Assembly: GCA_012735195.1 (NCBI GenBank)
Contig: JAAYIC010000113.1
Span: 1 to 62,797, forward strand
Reading direction: 5' to 3'
Origin: Bacillota bacterium
Lineage (GTDB): Bacteria; Bacillota; UBA4882; UBA10575
DNA: 62,797 nucleotides
In this document: in pieces, positions 16,875-25,956 of the stretch
Layout of the letters: the number at the start of each line of letters is the position of its first letter
How positions within the stretch are numbered: position 1 is the stretch's first letter
The notes under the pieces: generated by a model
The model's input: the letters and a program-made list of their open reading frames with translations, nothing else
Databases searched by the model: none
What the model was told of the DNA's origin: nothing
Made by a program: the position numbers and the translations under genes

Positions 16875-18986
16875 TTAGAAGAGGTTAGCCAAGGAATTGG
16901 CGAGGATAAAGGCGGCAAAGACCAAAGAGACCATGGATACCAATTTAATCAGAATATTCAATGACGGCCCGGAAGTATCTTTGAAGGGGTCGCCAACGGT
17001 ATCCCCGACCACCGCCGCCTTGTGGGCTTCGGAGCCCTTGCCCCCCAGGTTTCCTTCTTCAATGTATTTCTTGGCATTATCCCAGCTTCCGCCAGCATTG
17101 GCCATCATCACAGCCATCGTAAAACCGACCACTGTGGAACCGGCCAGAAGACCCGTGACCGCGTTAACCCCAAGCAACAAGCCGACAATGATCGGGGCAA
17201 GGATCGCGATTAACGTCGGGACAATCATCTCCACCTGCGCCGCCTGGGCACAAATGTCGACACTGCGGGCATAATCCGGTTTGGCCTTTCCCTCCATCAG
17301 GCCGGCGATCTCTTTAAACTGGCGGCGTACCTCCACCACGATCTTCTGGGCCGCCCGTCCCACCGCTTTCATGGTCAGGGAGCAGAAGATAAACGGCAAC
17401 ATCCCGCCGATTAGGAGACCGATCAGAACCTGGGGATTGGTGAGACTCAGGTCAAACTGGAAGGAAGGATCGATCGATTGCACCTGCTGCGTATAAGTGG
17501 CAATCAGGGCCAAAGCCGTTAAGGCCGCGGAACCAATGGCAAATCCTTTACCCGTGGCTGCGGTGGTGTTGCCCAGGGAGTCCAGGGCATCGGTCCGGCT
17601 CCGTACTTCTGAGGGCAAACCGGCCATTTCCGCAATCCCGCCGGCATTATCCGCCACCGGTCCATAGGCGTCGGTGGCGAGGGTAATCCCGAGCGTAGAG
17701 AGCATTCCCACTGCAGAAATGGCGATTCCGTACAGGCCAAGCTGGAAATTACCGCCACCGGTATAATAATAACTGATAAAGATCACAGCGGCCACAACCA
17801 CTACCGGGAAAACAGTGGAAAGCATCCCCACGGAGAGCCCGTCAATAATCACGGTAGCCGGGCCGGTGGCCGCCGTCTCCGCCACCTGTTTGGTGGGTTT
17901 ATACTCAGCTGAGGTGTAGTATTCCGACAACCGGCCGATGATTACCCCGGCCAGCAAACCGCCGATGATGGCAACGAAAACTCTGATGTGCTCCACACCC
18001 AAAAGCAGACGGACACCGAAATAACTGGCTATTACCATTATTACCGCGGCAACGTTGACCCCCCGCCGCAAGGCTTTCAAAAGGACTTGGTCCTCGCCTT
18101 CTTTAACCCGGACAAAGAAGGCGCCGATAATCGAGGCCAAAATTCCAAAGGCCGCCAGGAGGAAGGGGAGTAAGAAACCTTTTACCGCCAGATCCCCGGA
18201 AAAAGCCGAAAATCCAAGAATTGCCGCGGCGACAATCGCCCCCACGTAAGATTCATAGAGATCGGCTCCCATCCCGGCCACATCCCCCACATTATCCCCG
18301 ACGTTGTCCGCGATGACCGCCGGGTTCCGCGGGTCGTCCTCGGGAATTCCCGCCTCTACCTTTCCGACCAGATCGGCGCCGACATCAGCGGCTTTGGTAT
18401 AGATCCCCCCGCCGACCCTGGCAAAGAGGGCCATGGCGCTGGCGCCCATCCCAAAATTCAAGAGAACGGTGGAGATCTCCGGCAAGCTCTTGCCGAGAGC
18501 GGCCAGTAAGAAATACCAACCGCTGAGGGCCAGGAGACCCAAACCGACCACGATCAGGCCCATAACCGCGCCGCTCTGAAAAGCCACCCGCAGGCCATCG
18601 TCTAAACTCTTCCGGGCGGCATTGGCGGTTCTACTGTTGGCCATGGTTGCCGTGGTCATGCCGATAAACCCGGCTAAACCGGAGCAAAAACCGCCGGTTA
18701 CAAAGGCCAGGGGCACAAAGAGAGACCCCAGGGACCCGCCGCCGGCGAAGCCAAGAACCAAGAGGATCACAAACATAACAGCGAAAAAGATGGCAACGCC
18801 CCGGTATTGCCGGCGAAGATAAGCCCGGGCGCCGACCCGGATGGCTTCGGCGATTTCCTTCATCTCCTCCGTACCCTCGGAAAAGCGGGAAATCTTCTTA
18901 TAAAAATAGCCGGCAAAAAGAATCGCCAGGAGCGCGCCGATTGGCACCAGGATAAAGAAGAACCTGACCAGTCCGTTACCTGCCAT
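16875..18986 (-). CDS. hppA: Membrane ion-pumping pyrophosphatase, K+-dependent type
   Basis: 703 residues, about 16 transmembrane helices. It hydrolyses pyrophosphate to pump H+ or Na+ outward. The substrate loop DVGADLVGKVEAGIPEDDPR with DNVGDNVGD spans residues 201-234. A476 in GNTTAATGK is the alanine of K+-dependent enzymes (lysine in K+-independent ones). E245 in DLYESYV sits where Na+-pumping and some bacterial H+-pumping forms have their key Glu, not at the plant position. Na+ transport is thus possible but not proven. The ATG at 18986 has AAGGAGGT 9 bases upstream. It would recover energy from biosynthetic pyrophosphate and support the V-ATPase. Confidence 0.96.
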   Translation of the reverse strand: MAGNGLVRFFFILVPIGALLAILFAGYFYKKISRFSEGTEEMKEIAEAIRVGARAYLRRQYRGVAIFFAVMFVILLVLGFAGGGSLGSLFVPLAFVTGGFCSGLAGFIGMTTATMANSRTANAARKSLDDGLRVAFQSGAVMGLIVVGLGLLALSGWYFLLAALGKSLPEISTVLLNFGMGASAMALFARVGGGIYTKAADVGADLVGKVEAGIPEDDPRNPAVIADNVGDNVGDVAGMGADLYESYVGAIVAAAILGFSAFSGDLAVKGFLLPFLLAAFGILASIIGAFFVRVKEGEDQVLLKALRRGVNVAAVIMVIASYFGVRLLLGVEHIRVFVAIIGGLLAGVIIGRLSEYYTSAEYKPTKQVAETAATGPATVIIDGLSVGMLSTVFPVVVVAAVIFISYYYTGGGNFQLGLYGIAISAVGMLSTLGITLATDAYGPVADNAGGIAEMAGLPSEVRSRTDALDSLGNTTAATGKGFAIGSAALTALALIATYTQQVQSIDPSFQFDLSLTNPQVLIGLLIGGMLPFIFCSLTMKAVGRAAQKIVVEVRRQFKEIAGLMEGKAKPDYARSVDICAQAAQVEMIVPTLIAILAPIIVGLLLGVNAVTGLLAGSTVVGFTMAVMMANAGGSWDNAKKYIEEGNLGGKGSEAHKAAVVGDTVGDPFKDTSGPSLNILIKLVSMVSLVFAAFILANSLANLF

Positions 18987-19117
18987 GAATACAACCTCCT
19001 TTTTCATCTAAAGCGCAACCTTGGTTTCTTCGTTTCCTTTCGCTCTAAAGATAAAAAAATTCTCCAGGAGTCCTGGAATACCTTTTGGATTAACAAAAGT
19101 TTCATCAATTTCTTATC

Positions 19118-19246
19118 TTATTACCGGTTTTTCGCTTTATTACCGCCCCGTCTATTGCCGGCTTCCTCGTTTATTGCCAACTTCTCGTGCTTCTCGTCTA
19201 TTGCGGGCGCCCTGTTTTATTGCTTGGCTTTTCCTTTTATTACCGG
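19118..19246. repeat. Degenerate YTATTRCCG repeats upstream of hppA
   Basis: Seven copies of YTATTRCC-like 9-mers begin at 19118, 19137, 19152, 19171, 19198, 19217 and 19237, most spaced 19-20 bases (two helical turns). They fill the 276-base gap between atpZ and hppA. The purpose is unknown. Confidence 0.55.
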
Positions 19247-19283
19247 GCGCCGGGGCAACAGGACCGCAGAAAGAACGCTGCGC

Positions 19284-19526
19284 CTACTCTTTCTTTTGCC
19301 CCCTCTTCACCTCTTTAACCGCCTCCCGGTAGAGGGCGATAAGGCCCAAGGCCAACCCGGCCAGGACCCCGGCTGTTGCCAGGAGGGGTCCGGTCTCCCA
19401 AAGATTATCCAGATACCGGCCGCCAAAGAAACCGGCGATGACACCGGCGGCCGGCCGGAGGGTAAGGCCGGTATACCGCGAAAGGCTGCGGAGAAATTCC
19501 GCCAGTTTCCGGTCGGAATCAAGCAT
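19284..19526 (-). CDS. atpZ: AtpZ/AtpI-family small membrane protein (orphan)
   Basis: 80 residues with two transmembrane helices (about 22-42 and 48-66) and the family pattern LRPAAGVIAGFFGGRYLDNLW...GPLLATAGVLAGLALG. AtpZ normally lies at the head of the F-type ATP synthase operon, where with AtpI it is thought to help assemble the ring or carry divalent cations. Here no F-ATPase gene follows: next on the strand is hppA. The start overlaps the end of tagO by 8 bases, with GGAGGAG before it. It may be a relic, or may now serve another membrane complex. Confidence 0.82.
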   Translation of the reverse strand: MLDSDRKLAEFLRSLSRYTGLTLRPAAGVIAGFFGGRYLDNLWETGPLLATAGVLAGLALGLIALYREAVKEVKRGQKKE

Positions 19527-20616
19527 CTTGGCTCCTCCGGTTTCCCGGGTTTTCCCCGTAATTTCCCAGATTCTCCTTTACCGCGCTCTCCATCCGCTTT
19601 AAGCCGTGGAGGCTGAAGAACAAAACCACTACTCCAACAAGAATAAGCACCGTCCCCAGTAGCACGGTCACGCGGGAAAGGAAGAAAGAACCGGCCCCCA
19701 ATAACAGGCTGAGCCCATAAAGGATAAGCACCGCCTCCCGTTCCCCGAGCCCCGAGAGGACCAAAAGATGGTGAAGGTGATCCCGGTCGCCGAGGGCGAT
19801 CGGCTCTCCCCGCCGCCAGCGCCGCCAGATCGCCCATAAGGAATCCAAAAAAGGCACCCCGAGTGCAAAGACCGGCACCGCCAGGGCAAGGATGGTCGGG
19901 AGTTTTAGCGCGCCGGTAATCGAGATTACTCCCAGGAGATAACCAAGAAAATAGGCGCCGGAATTGCCCAAAAAAACCCGGGCCGGAGGGAAATTGTACG
20001 GCAAAAACCCGGCCATCGTCCCGATAAGCAGGGCACAGAGAAAAGCCGCTGCCATCTGGTTCATGCTTATCCCGATCGCAAAAAGACTCGCTGCGGCCAC
20101 CAGGCAGATCCCGGCCGCCAACCCGTCCAACCCGTCGATAAGGTTGATCATATTGACCGTGGCCACCAGCCAGAGGATGGTCAAAGGGTAGCCGGCCCAT
20201 CCCAGGGTGATCATCTCGCCAAAAGGGTTTGTCAAGTAATTAATCCGCAGCCCCATCCCTGCCACCAAGAGGGCGACCCCGGCCTGTCCGGCAATTTTGA
20301 CCCAGGGGGAAAGGTCATAACGGTCATCCAGATAACCAAGGGCCAGAATCAATAGCCCGCCGGTGATGATCGAAATCAGGTGCGGAAAGGCGGATCCGCC
20401 CAGTAGAAGCAGAACCAGAAAAAAACCGCTGCTTACCGCCAGGCCCCCGGTAAACGGCAGCGGCGCGGGATGAGCTTTCCTGGCGCCCGGCAAATCCAAA
20501 AGCCCCCACCTGCGTCCGAGCCTAATCCAGACCGGGGTTCCGGCAAATACCGGTAAAAAGCCGGCGCCGATCAGCAACAATAGGTTCCACCCGGCGATCA
20601 TCTCCTCCCAGTTCAC
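19519..20616 (-). CDS. tagO: Undecaprenyl-phosphate sugar-1-phosphate transferase (TagO/WecA type)
   Basis: 365 residues and about ten transmembrane helices, MraY-like glycosyltransferase 4 family. It moves a GlcNAc-1-phosphate-type unit from UDP-sugar to undecaprenyl phosphate, the first step of wall teichoic acid or surface polysaccharide. Motifs: GALGYLDDRYDL-type Asp pair (LGYLDDRYDLSP), NMINLIDGLDGLAAG, FLGNSGAYFLGY and the GDRDHLHHLL substrate loop (HxHH). The start is GTG at 20616 after GGGGGCG. In Firmicutes it commonly stands just before the F-ATPase operon. Confidence 0.9.
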   Translation of the reverse strand: MNWEEMIAGWNLLLLIGAGFLPVFAGTPVWIRLGRRWGLLDLPGARKAHPAPLPFTGGLAVSSGFFLVLLLLGGSAFPHLISIITGGLLILALGYLDDRYDLSPWVKIAGQAGVALLVAGMGLRINYLTNPFGEMITLGWAGYPLTILWLVATVNMINLIDGLDGLAAGICLVAAASLFAIGISMNQMAAAFLCALLIGTMAGFLPYNFPPARVFLGNSGAYFLGYLLGVISITGALKLPTILALAVPVFALGVPFLDSLWAIWRRWRRGEPIALGDRDHLHHLLVLSGLGEREAVLILYGLSLLLGAGSFFLSRVTVLLGTVLILVGVVVLFFSLHGLKRMESAVKENLGNYGENPGNRRSQDA

Positions 20617-20641
20617 AAGATCGCCCCCTTATCTTTTAACC

Positions 20642-21643
20642 CTATCCTTCCAACTGGCTGATCTTATCAACCCTTTTCTGGTGACGGCCGCCCTCAAACT
20701 CTGCGGCCAAATAGTTTTCGACAATTGCCAAGGCCGCCCCCACGCCAATCACCCGGGCGCCCAGAGCCAGTATATTACTGTTATTATGATTTCTGGCCAT
20801 TCGTGCAGAAAAAACGTCATGACAGAGCGCAGCCCTGATCCCCTTGATTTTATTCGCGGCGATGGAAACGCCGATTCCAGTGCCGCAAACCAGGATTCCC
20901 TGGTCATATTCACCGGCGGCCACCTTGCGCGCGACTAATGCCGCTTGGTCCGGATAATCTACCGATTCCGGTGAATAGACCCCGAAATCATGATAGTCAA
21001 AACCCCGTTCCGCCAAAAACCGGAGAATCTCCTCTTTAAGAGGAAAGCCGGCGTGGTCGGAAGCAACCGCGATCCTCAACCGTTGTTGGTTTTTTCCCAT
21101 AATTCCGTTGGCGATCATCAACAAACACCCCTCGATCTGGCGGGCGCAGGTTTCATAGGTTTGGAGATCCCCCCCAAAGGGATCCAGAATATCCCCCTGT
21201 TCCCACCGGTTTTCGCATGCGCGCGCCGCTGCTTTCGCAGCTTCTTCACCCTGCCGGGCGCCGCTCTTCCCGGCTACGTCCGCACCCGTGTCCTTGGCAA
21301 AGCCGCCGGCAAATTCATGCAGGGTGAATACTTTTTCCCCGGCTTCCGGGGCCAGTACCAAAACCGCCTCTTTTTGCCGCCTGGTCATTGTCAGTACCAG
21401 GTCCGCGGCAAGGACCATCTCCCGGGTCAACCGGCGCGCCCGGTGGCCGGAGAGATCGACCCCGGCCCGGCGCATTACTTCAACAGCTTCGGCGGAAGCG
21501 GGGGCGCCGTCAACAGCGGCCAGGCCCGCCGAGGTTATTTTAATCCCCGTTTCTCCCTTCTCCTGCAGTATCTTGGCGAAAAGACCTGCAGCCATCGGAC
21601 TCCGGCAGGTGTTCCCGGTACAAACAAACAAGACGCTCTGCAT
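20642..21643 (-). CDS. Fused protein-arginine phosphatase (YwlE-like) and ribose-5-phosphate isomerase B
   Basis: 333 residues, two enzymes in one chain. Residues 1-180 are a low-molecular-weight phosphatase with the CX5R loop C8-T-G-N-T-C-R14 and the acid loop D154-P-F. Thr12 corresponds to the Thr that gives YwlE its phosphoarginine specificity (Ile in tyrosine phosphatases). Residues 188-333 are RpiB, with SDHAGFPLKE and the catalytic Cys253 in CGTGIGVSIAANK. YwlE reverses McsB marking; RpiB links ribulose- and ribose-5-phosphate. They are adjacent separate genes in Bacillus. ATG 21643 has GGAGG at the right distance. Met182 could restart an RpiB-only product but lacks a clear ribosome site. 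Confidence 0.92.
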   Translation of the reverse strand: MQSVLFVCTGNTCRSPMAAGLFAKILQEKGETGIKITSAGLAAVDGAPASAEAVEVMRRAGVDLSGHRARRLTREMVLAADLVLTMTRRQKEAVLVLAPEAGEKVFTLHEFAGGFAKDTGADVAGKSGARQGEEAAKAAARACENRWEQGDILDPFGGDLQTYETCARQIEGCLLMIANGIMGKNQQRLRIAVASDHAGFPLKEEILRFLAERGFDYHDFGVYSPESVDYPDQAALVARKVAAGEYDQGILVCGTGIGVSIAANKIKGIRAALCHDVFSARMARNHNNSNILALGARVIGVGAALAIVENYLAAEFEGGRHQKRVDKISQLEG

Positions 21644-21693
21644 ACCCAGCCTCCTCCAAACACGGCCAAACACGGGGAGATTACAGTGTTTGC

Positions 21694-22458
21694 CTATTCT
21701 AATTTCACCAATAGTGAGATGATGGTTCCGGCGCTTTGGCCGACGCTGATCTTCACCGGATAACACTTTTCGTCCCTGGAAAACCAGACGGTAATCCGGG
21801 ATACGGGATCATCGATTTTATCCGCTGTGAACCTCCGGAGCGGCGTTTCAACTTTTTCCCGGCCCAAATAGGAGTATTCAACCTCCACCGGCCCGTTTGG
21901 GGTCAAGAAAAAGAAGGTCTTGTCCCCCTTCTCCCACGGACGGGTCCGCAAATAATAGACGAGGGAGAGGTTGTCCAGGCAAGACGCTTCCGGCAGAGGA
22001 TAGGCCTTCTCCGTTTTTTCACCGTTTTCCGTTATTATCCGGATCACTTCGCCTTTTTCCGGGTTAAACAGGATCTCCTCTCTTCTCTCCCGGTGTTGCT
22101 CTTCGATCTCCCGCAAGGAGTACCTGGGGAAGAGGCCTTCTTTGTCCAGGTAGAGCAGGCCCTTCTCATTATAGCGGAACAGGAGGGAGATAGCGGGGTA
22201 GCTTCGTAATTCGGTTTGGATGCAATAGACCGGATGCCCCTCATAGGTGGCTTCCCCTGTCACCCTAAAGACCTGTTCCCCGATGGGAATACCTTTGACA
22301 AAAACCCGGTAATAGAGGCTCTCCCGGGTAAAGACGTCTTTGCCGGTGGACTTCGCTTCTCCCGGAAAAAACAGGGCGGAAAAAAGCACTCCGCACCAGA
22401 CCCCCAATACCGCCAGGACCCTTATTAACTTTGGCAGAGATCTTTGTCGGTTTTTCAT
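21694..22458 (-). CDS. Exported DUF3108-like protein
   Basis: 254 residues. Residues 8-36 form a signal peptide or single N-terminal anchor. The rest is a beta-rich domain with YYRVFVKGIPIGEQVFRV, LRSYPAISLLFRYNEKG and YYLRTRPWEKGD, resembling DUF3108, a family of extracytoplasmic proteins of unknown function found in many diderms. The ATG overlaps the stop of sua5 (ATGA), so the two are translated together. Its conserved-order neighbours are cell-envelope (tagO) and translation genes. Confidence 0.65.
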   Translation of the reverse strand: MKNRQRSLPKLIRVLAVLGVWCGVLFSALFFPGEAKSTGKDVFTRESLYYRVFVKGIPIGEQVFRVTGEATYEGHPVYCIQTELRSYPAISLLFRYNEKGLLYLDKEGLFPRYSLREIEEQHRERREEILFNPEKGEVIRIITENGEKTEKAYPLPEASCLDNLSLVYYLRTRPWEKGDKTFFFLTPNGPVEVEYSYLGREKVETPLRRFTADKIDDPVSRITVWFSRDEKCYPVKISVGQSAGTIISLLVKLE

Positions 22459-23519
22459 CCCACTTCCACCACATTCCCCCCGGCCGCCTTCCAGAGACGG
22501 TTAAAAACAGCCCTTCCCAATCCGGTGCGGGAAGGAGCGACGGCATAAATCAACTCAGCCCCGGCCTCATCGCAAGCACGCAACAGGGAAAACAACCGCT
22601 CCGCAGCTTCCTCCGGTTTTTCTCTTTCCCCCAAGGAAAAAAAGAGCACTCCCCGGTAATAATCCCGGTCTTCTTCATAAGCCAAGACCGCGGGTTTGCG
22701 CCGGGTTTTCCCGTCCTCGGCCAGGCGGTCCGCAATATACCGGTTAACCCTGGCCGGTTCTCCCACTACCAAATAAAGGGGAGCCTTTGGGGCATAATGC
22801 CGGTATTTCATCCCCGGCGCCACCGGCCGCCCGGATTCCATCGCCACCGGATCCGCTTCCTCCACGCCCCCAAAGCCAAAGACCTCTTCAAGCATTTCCC
22901 GGGTAACCCCGCCCGGGCGGAGGATCCGCGGGGTTTCCTCTGTCAGATCCAGGACGGTCGATTCGACGCCTACCCCGGTGGGACCGGCGTCCAAAATCAT
23001 CTCCACCAGGCCGTCCAGATCTTCAGCCACATGGCTTCCACGGGTGGGACTCGGACGGCCGGAAAGGTTGGCACTGGGCGCCGCCACCGGTACCCCGGCC
23101 AACTGCAACAAGCGGAGGGCCACCGAATGGGCGGGTACACGCACGGCCACTGTGGGCAGGCCGGCGGAGACCTCCTCCGGGACCGTCGTTTTTTTCGGCA
23201 GAACCATGGTGAGCGGGCCGGGCCAGAATTTTTCAGCCAGCCGGCGGGCGGCAGGGGGGATCCCAGCGGCAACCGCCGGTAGCCGCCGGAAAGAATCAAG
23301 ATGAACGATTAAGGGGTTATCCGCCGGCCTCCCTTTAACAGCGTACACCCGTTGAATCGCCTGCGGGTGGGTGACCGCGGCGCCAAGCCCGTAAACGGTT
23401 TCTGTGGGGAAAGCCACCAGGCCCCCCCGCCGCAGGATGGCCGCGGCCTCCTGCAAATAGGCCTCGTCCGGTTTTTCCGGGTCGATCTTGATAATCTTCG
23501 TTTTTCCCAAATATTCCAT
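22455..23519 (-). CDS. sua5: L-threonylcarbamoyladenylate synthase
   Basis: 354 residues: an N-terminal YrdC domain (about 1-210; GGLVAFPTETVYGLGA, VKGRPADNPLIVH, SANLSGRPSPT) and a C-terminal Sua5 domain (about 230-354; APGMKYRHYAPKAPLYLV). It joins threonine, bicarbonate and ATP to give TC-AMP, the first step in t6A on ANN-decoding tRNAs. The partners TsaB, TsaD and TsaE are encoded at 53-55.7 kb. The start at 23519 (MEYLGKTK) is chosen because upstream in-frame residues look unlike the family; the Shine-Dalgarno is weak. Confidence 0.93.
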   Translation of the reverse strand: MEYLGKTKIIKIDPEKPDEAYLQEAAAILRRGGLVAFPTETVYGLGAAVTHPQAIQRVYAVKGRPADNPLIVHLDSFRRLPAVAAGIPPAARRLAEKFWPGPLTMVLPKKTTVPEEVSAGLPTVAVRVPAHSVALRLLQLAGVPVAAPSANLSGRPSPTRGSHVAEDLDGLVEMILDAGPTGVGVESTVLDLTEETPRILRPGGVTREMLEEVFGFGGVEEADPVAMESGRPVAPGMKYRHYAPKAPLYLVVGEPARVNRYIADRLAEDGKTRRKPAVLAYEEDRDYYRGVLFFSLGEREKPEEAAERLFSLLRACDEAGAELIYAVAPSRTGLGRAVFNRLWKAAGGNVVEVG

Positions 23520-23697
23520 CTCTTTGCTCTTAGATAACTGGTACGGGCATGAACCGAATAAAGATATGCCCCAGAGACGCGCCGGTGGCAGTATCAATCA
23601 ATCCAGCACGTATTCTTTATTTACTTCGCTATTTTCCCGCAAAACCCCTGCCGGAAATTGATTGCAGAAAGAAAAATTCATCAGAGGAAGCGCGTTC

Positions 23698-25149
23698 CTA
23701 CCCCCGCCGCCACCGGGTTCCCTGCGGGGTGTCTTCAATGATGACCCCGCGCTCTTTGAGTTGATCCCGGATCTCATCGGCCAACCGGTAATTCTTCTCC
23801 CGTCGCGCCTCTTCTCTCTTGGCCAGCATTGCTTCGATCTCCTCTTCGCCGAGTTCGGCCGCGGCGGCCGAGGCCTCTCCAAAACGGAGCCCAAGGATCT
23901 CCCCGCCCTCTTCCAGCACGGCCACGGCCTCCTGTAATCCTTTTTTCGCCGCCGTATTTAAGGCAAAGCCCGGCGCCAGCGACCATTTGTTCACCTCGCG
24001 GACCAACTCGTAGAGAACGCCGAGGGCGGCGGCGGTGTTAAAATCATCCTCCATCGCGGCGATGAACCGTTCCCGGCTCTCCTCTGCCAGTTCCCGTATG
24101 TGGCCGGCGCTGTTTTCCGCCGCGCCCCCGGTCTCCTGCGACAAGAGATGGCGCCAGTTATTCCAGGCAATCTCCAGGCGTTCCAGGCCCCGGGCGGCCG
24201 CCTCCAGTTCCTGCTTGCCGATATTCAAGGGATTGCGGTAATGGGTGCCCAACAGCCAAAACCGGACGACCCGCGGGGAAAAATCCTTAAAGAGTTCCCG
24301 GATGGTTATAATGTTCCCCAGGGACTTCGACATCTTGTCCCCGCCGGTAGTAATAAACCCCGAATGCAACCAGTACCGGACAAAAGGCTTACTGCCCGTG
24401 TACGCCTCGGACTGGGCAAGTTCATTCTCATGGTGGGGGAAAATCAGATCCGTTCCACCCCCGTGAAAGTCAAAACCGGACCCCAGGTACTTCAGGGACA
24501 TGGCCGAACACTCAATATGCCAGCCGGGACGGCCTTGCCCCCATGGCGCCTCCCAGGCAGGTTCGTGCATACCTGCGTGACCGGATTTGGCCGCTTTCCA
24601 GAGGGCAAAATCCATCGGGTGTTTCTTGCGCTCATCCACTTCAACCCGGGCTCCGGCAACCATCTCGTCAAGAGAACGCCCAGAGAGCTTGCCGTACTCT
24701 GGAAAACTCTCAACTGCAAAATAGACGTCACCGTCAACCGTATAGGCATGCCCCTTTTCCAGAAGCCCGTCGATCATCCGGATAATCTCCGGGATGTGTT
24801 CGGAAACCTTGGGGTGGACGTCGGCTTTTTCCACGCCCAGGGCGGCCAGGTCCTCCATGAAGATCCGGGCATACTCCGCCGCCAACTCCAAGGGTGGCCG
24901 GCCCTCCTGTTGCGCCCGGCGGATGATTTTATCGTCAACATCGGTGATGTTTTGCACCATAAAGACCCGGTACCCACGGGCCCGCAAAAAACGGCGGATA
25001 ACGTCCCAGACCACTGGAGGCCGGGCGTTGCCAATATGGGCGAAATCATACGGGGTGATCCCGCAGAAATAGATACCGGCTTTCCCGGGTTCTCTGGGGA
25101 TAAACTCCTCCTTTTTGCGGGTCATAGTATTGTAGACCATTATTGCCAT
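23698..25149 (-). CDS. cysS: Cysteinyl-tRNA synthetase
   Basis: 483 residues, class I. HIGH motif variant HIGN at residues 38-41; KMSKS in [11 protein letters not shown]. Zinc ligands are the Cys of YFCGIT (C29), the Cys of WHIECSAMS, and HHENE. The ATG at 25149 (MAIMVYN) has AAGGAG 8 bases upstream; longer readings run into a purine-rich stretch with no ribosome site. It is transcribed after cysE behind a cysteine-specific T-box, so uncharged tRNA-Cys should raise both cysteine synthesis and charging capacity. Confidence 0.96.
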   Translation of the reverse strand: MAIMVYNTMTRKKEEFIPREPGKAGIYFCGITPYDFAHIGNARPPVVWDVIRRFLRARGYRVFMVQNITDVDDKIIRRAQQEGRPPLELAAEYARIFMEDLAALGVEKADVHPKVSEHIPEIIRMIDGLLEKGHAYTVDGDVYFAVESFPEYGKLSGRSLDEMVAGARVEVDERKKHPMDFALWKAAKSGHAGMHEPAWEAPWGQGRPGWHIECSAMSLKYLGSGFDFHGGGTDLIFPHHENELAQSEAYTGSKPFVRYWLHSGFITTGGDKMSKSLGNIITIRELFKDFSPRVVRFWLLGTHYRNPLNIGKQELEAAARGLERLEIAWNNWRHLLSQETGGAAENSAGHIRELAEESRERFIAAMEDDFNTAAALGVLYELVREVNKWSLAPGFALNTAAKKGLQEAVAVLEEGGEILGLRFGEASAAAAELGEEEIEAMLAKREEARREKNYRLADEIRDQLKERGVIIEDTPQGTRWRRG

Positions 25150-25235
25150 GGCGGTTTCTCCTTTCTTCGCTTTCGTCTTCTCTTTCCTTCTTTTCCGTCT
25201 TTTCCTCTTTCGTCTCTCTTCCCTTTGCCGGATGC
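25150..25235 (-). other. Polypurine tract between cysE and cysS
   Basis: On the coding strand this intergenic stretch is overwhelmingly purine (GAAAG/GGAAA runs) ending in the cysS Shine-Dalgarno. It could keep the ribosome site unstructured or form a triplex. No more can be said. Confidence 0.5.
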
Positions 25236-25276
25236 ATTTTTGCAGGCCAAACCGGAATGCCTCGCAGCGGCCCTCA

Positions 25277-25933
25277 TTAGCCGGACCGTTCCTGTTTTTC
25301 CAAGGATTGCAAGCGGTTTTCCATTTCCAACAGCCTCTTTTCCAGTGTTTCACAGACCGCCGCCACCGGGTCGGGAAGCTTCCCGTGTTCCAGATCGGGC
25401 GAACCCACCTTCCGGCCGTCCTGGATCACCACCCGGCCGGGGACACCGACCACTGTGGAGTTGGGCGGCACCGGTTTGATCACCACCGCCCCCGCGCCAA
25501 TTTTGGCATTGTCGCCAATGGTGATTGACCCTAAAACCTTGGCCCCGGCGGCAATAATAACATTATCTCCGATTGTCGGGTGGCGTTTTCCCTTTTCCTT
25601 GCCGGTACCGCCGAGCGTCACTCCCTGGTAAATAGTGACATTATCCCCGATTTCCGTGGTCTCTCCGATCACCACACCCATTCCGTGGTCGATAAAAACC
25701 CCTTTCCCGATCTTCGCACCGGGATGGATCTCGATCCCTGTGAAAAACCGGCTGATCTGGGAGATGATCCGGGCGGTTGTATACAAACGGCGCCGGTAAA
25801 GCCAATGGGCTATGCGATGGGCAATCAAAGCATGGAGACCGGGATAACAAAGCAAGACCTCCAGCAGGTTTTTTGCTGCCGGATCCCGCTCAAAGACCGC
25901 CTTGATCTCACTGCGCAGATTAGAGAAGATCAT
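25277..25933 (-). CDS. cysE: Serine O-acetyltransferase
   Basis: 218 residues. It transfers acetyl from acetyl-CoA to serine, making O-acetylserine for cysteine synthesis. The N-terminal helical domain ([15 protein letters not shown]) is followed by left-handed beta-helix hexapeptides ([55 protein letters not shown]). The catalytic Asp-His pair is in [12 protein letters not shown]. The C-terminal tail (about 35 residues) is helical and charged. Two ATGs nine bases apart (25942, 25933) are both usable; the second gives the usual start. It is first in the cysE-cysS operon. Confidence 0.95.
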   Translation of the reverse strand: MIFSNLRSEIKAVFERDPAAKNLLEVLLCYPGLHALIAHRIAHWLYRRRLYTTARIISQISRFFTGIEIHPGAKIGKGVFIDHGMGVVIGETTEIGDNVTIYQGVTLGGTGKEKGKRHPTIGDNVIIAAGAKVLGSITIGDNAKIGAGAVVIKPVPPNSTVVGVPGRVVIQDGRKVGSPDLEHGKLPDPVAAVCETLEKRLLEMENRLQSLEKQERSG

Positions 25934-25956
25934 GCTCCTCATCCTTTCCGTTGAAC

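Noticed and set aside
23598-23894. Separate small gene upstream of sua5
   Set aside because: It overlaps the 3' end of cysS in another frame and lacks a ribosome site.
24100-25479. 459-codon open frame on the plus strand
   Set aside because: It is antisense to cysS and cysE, which carry all expected motifs. The frame shows no domain, only Pro/Arg-rich residues typical of a GC-rich shadow.
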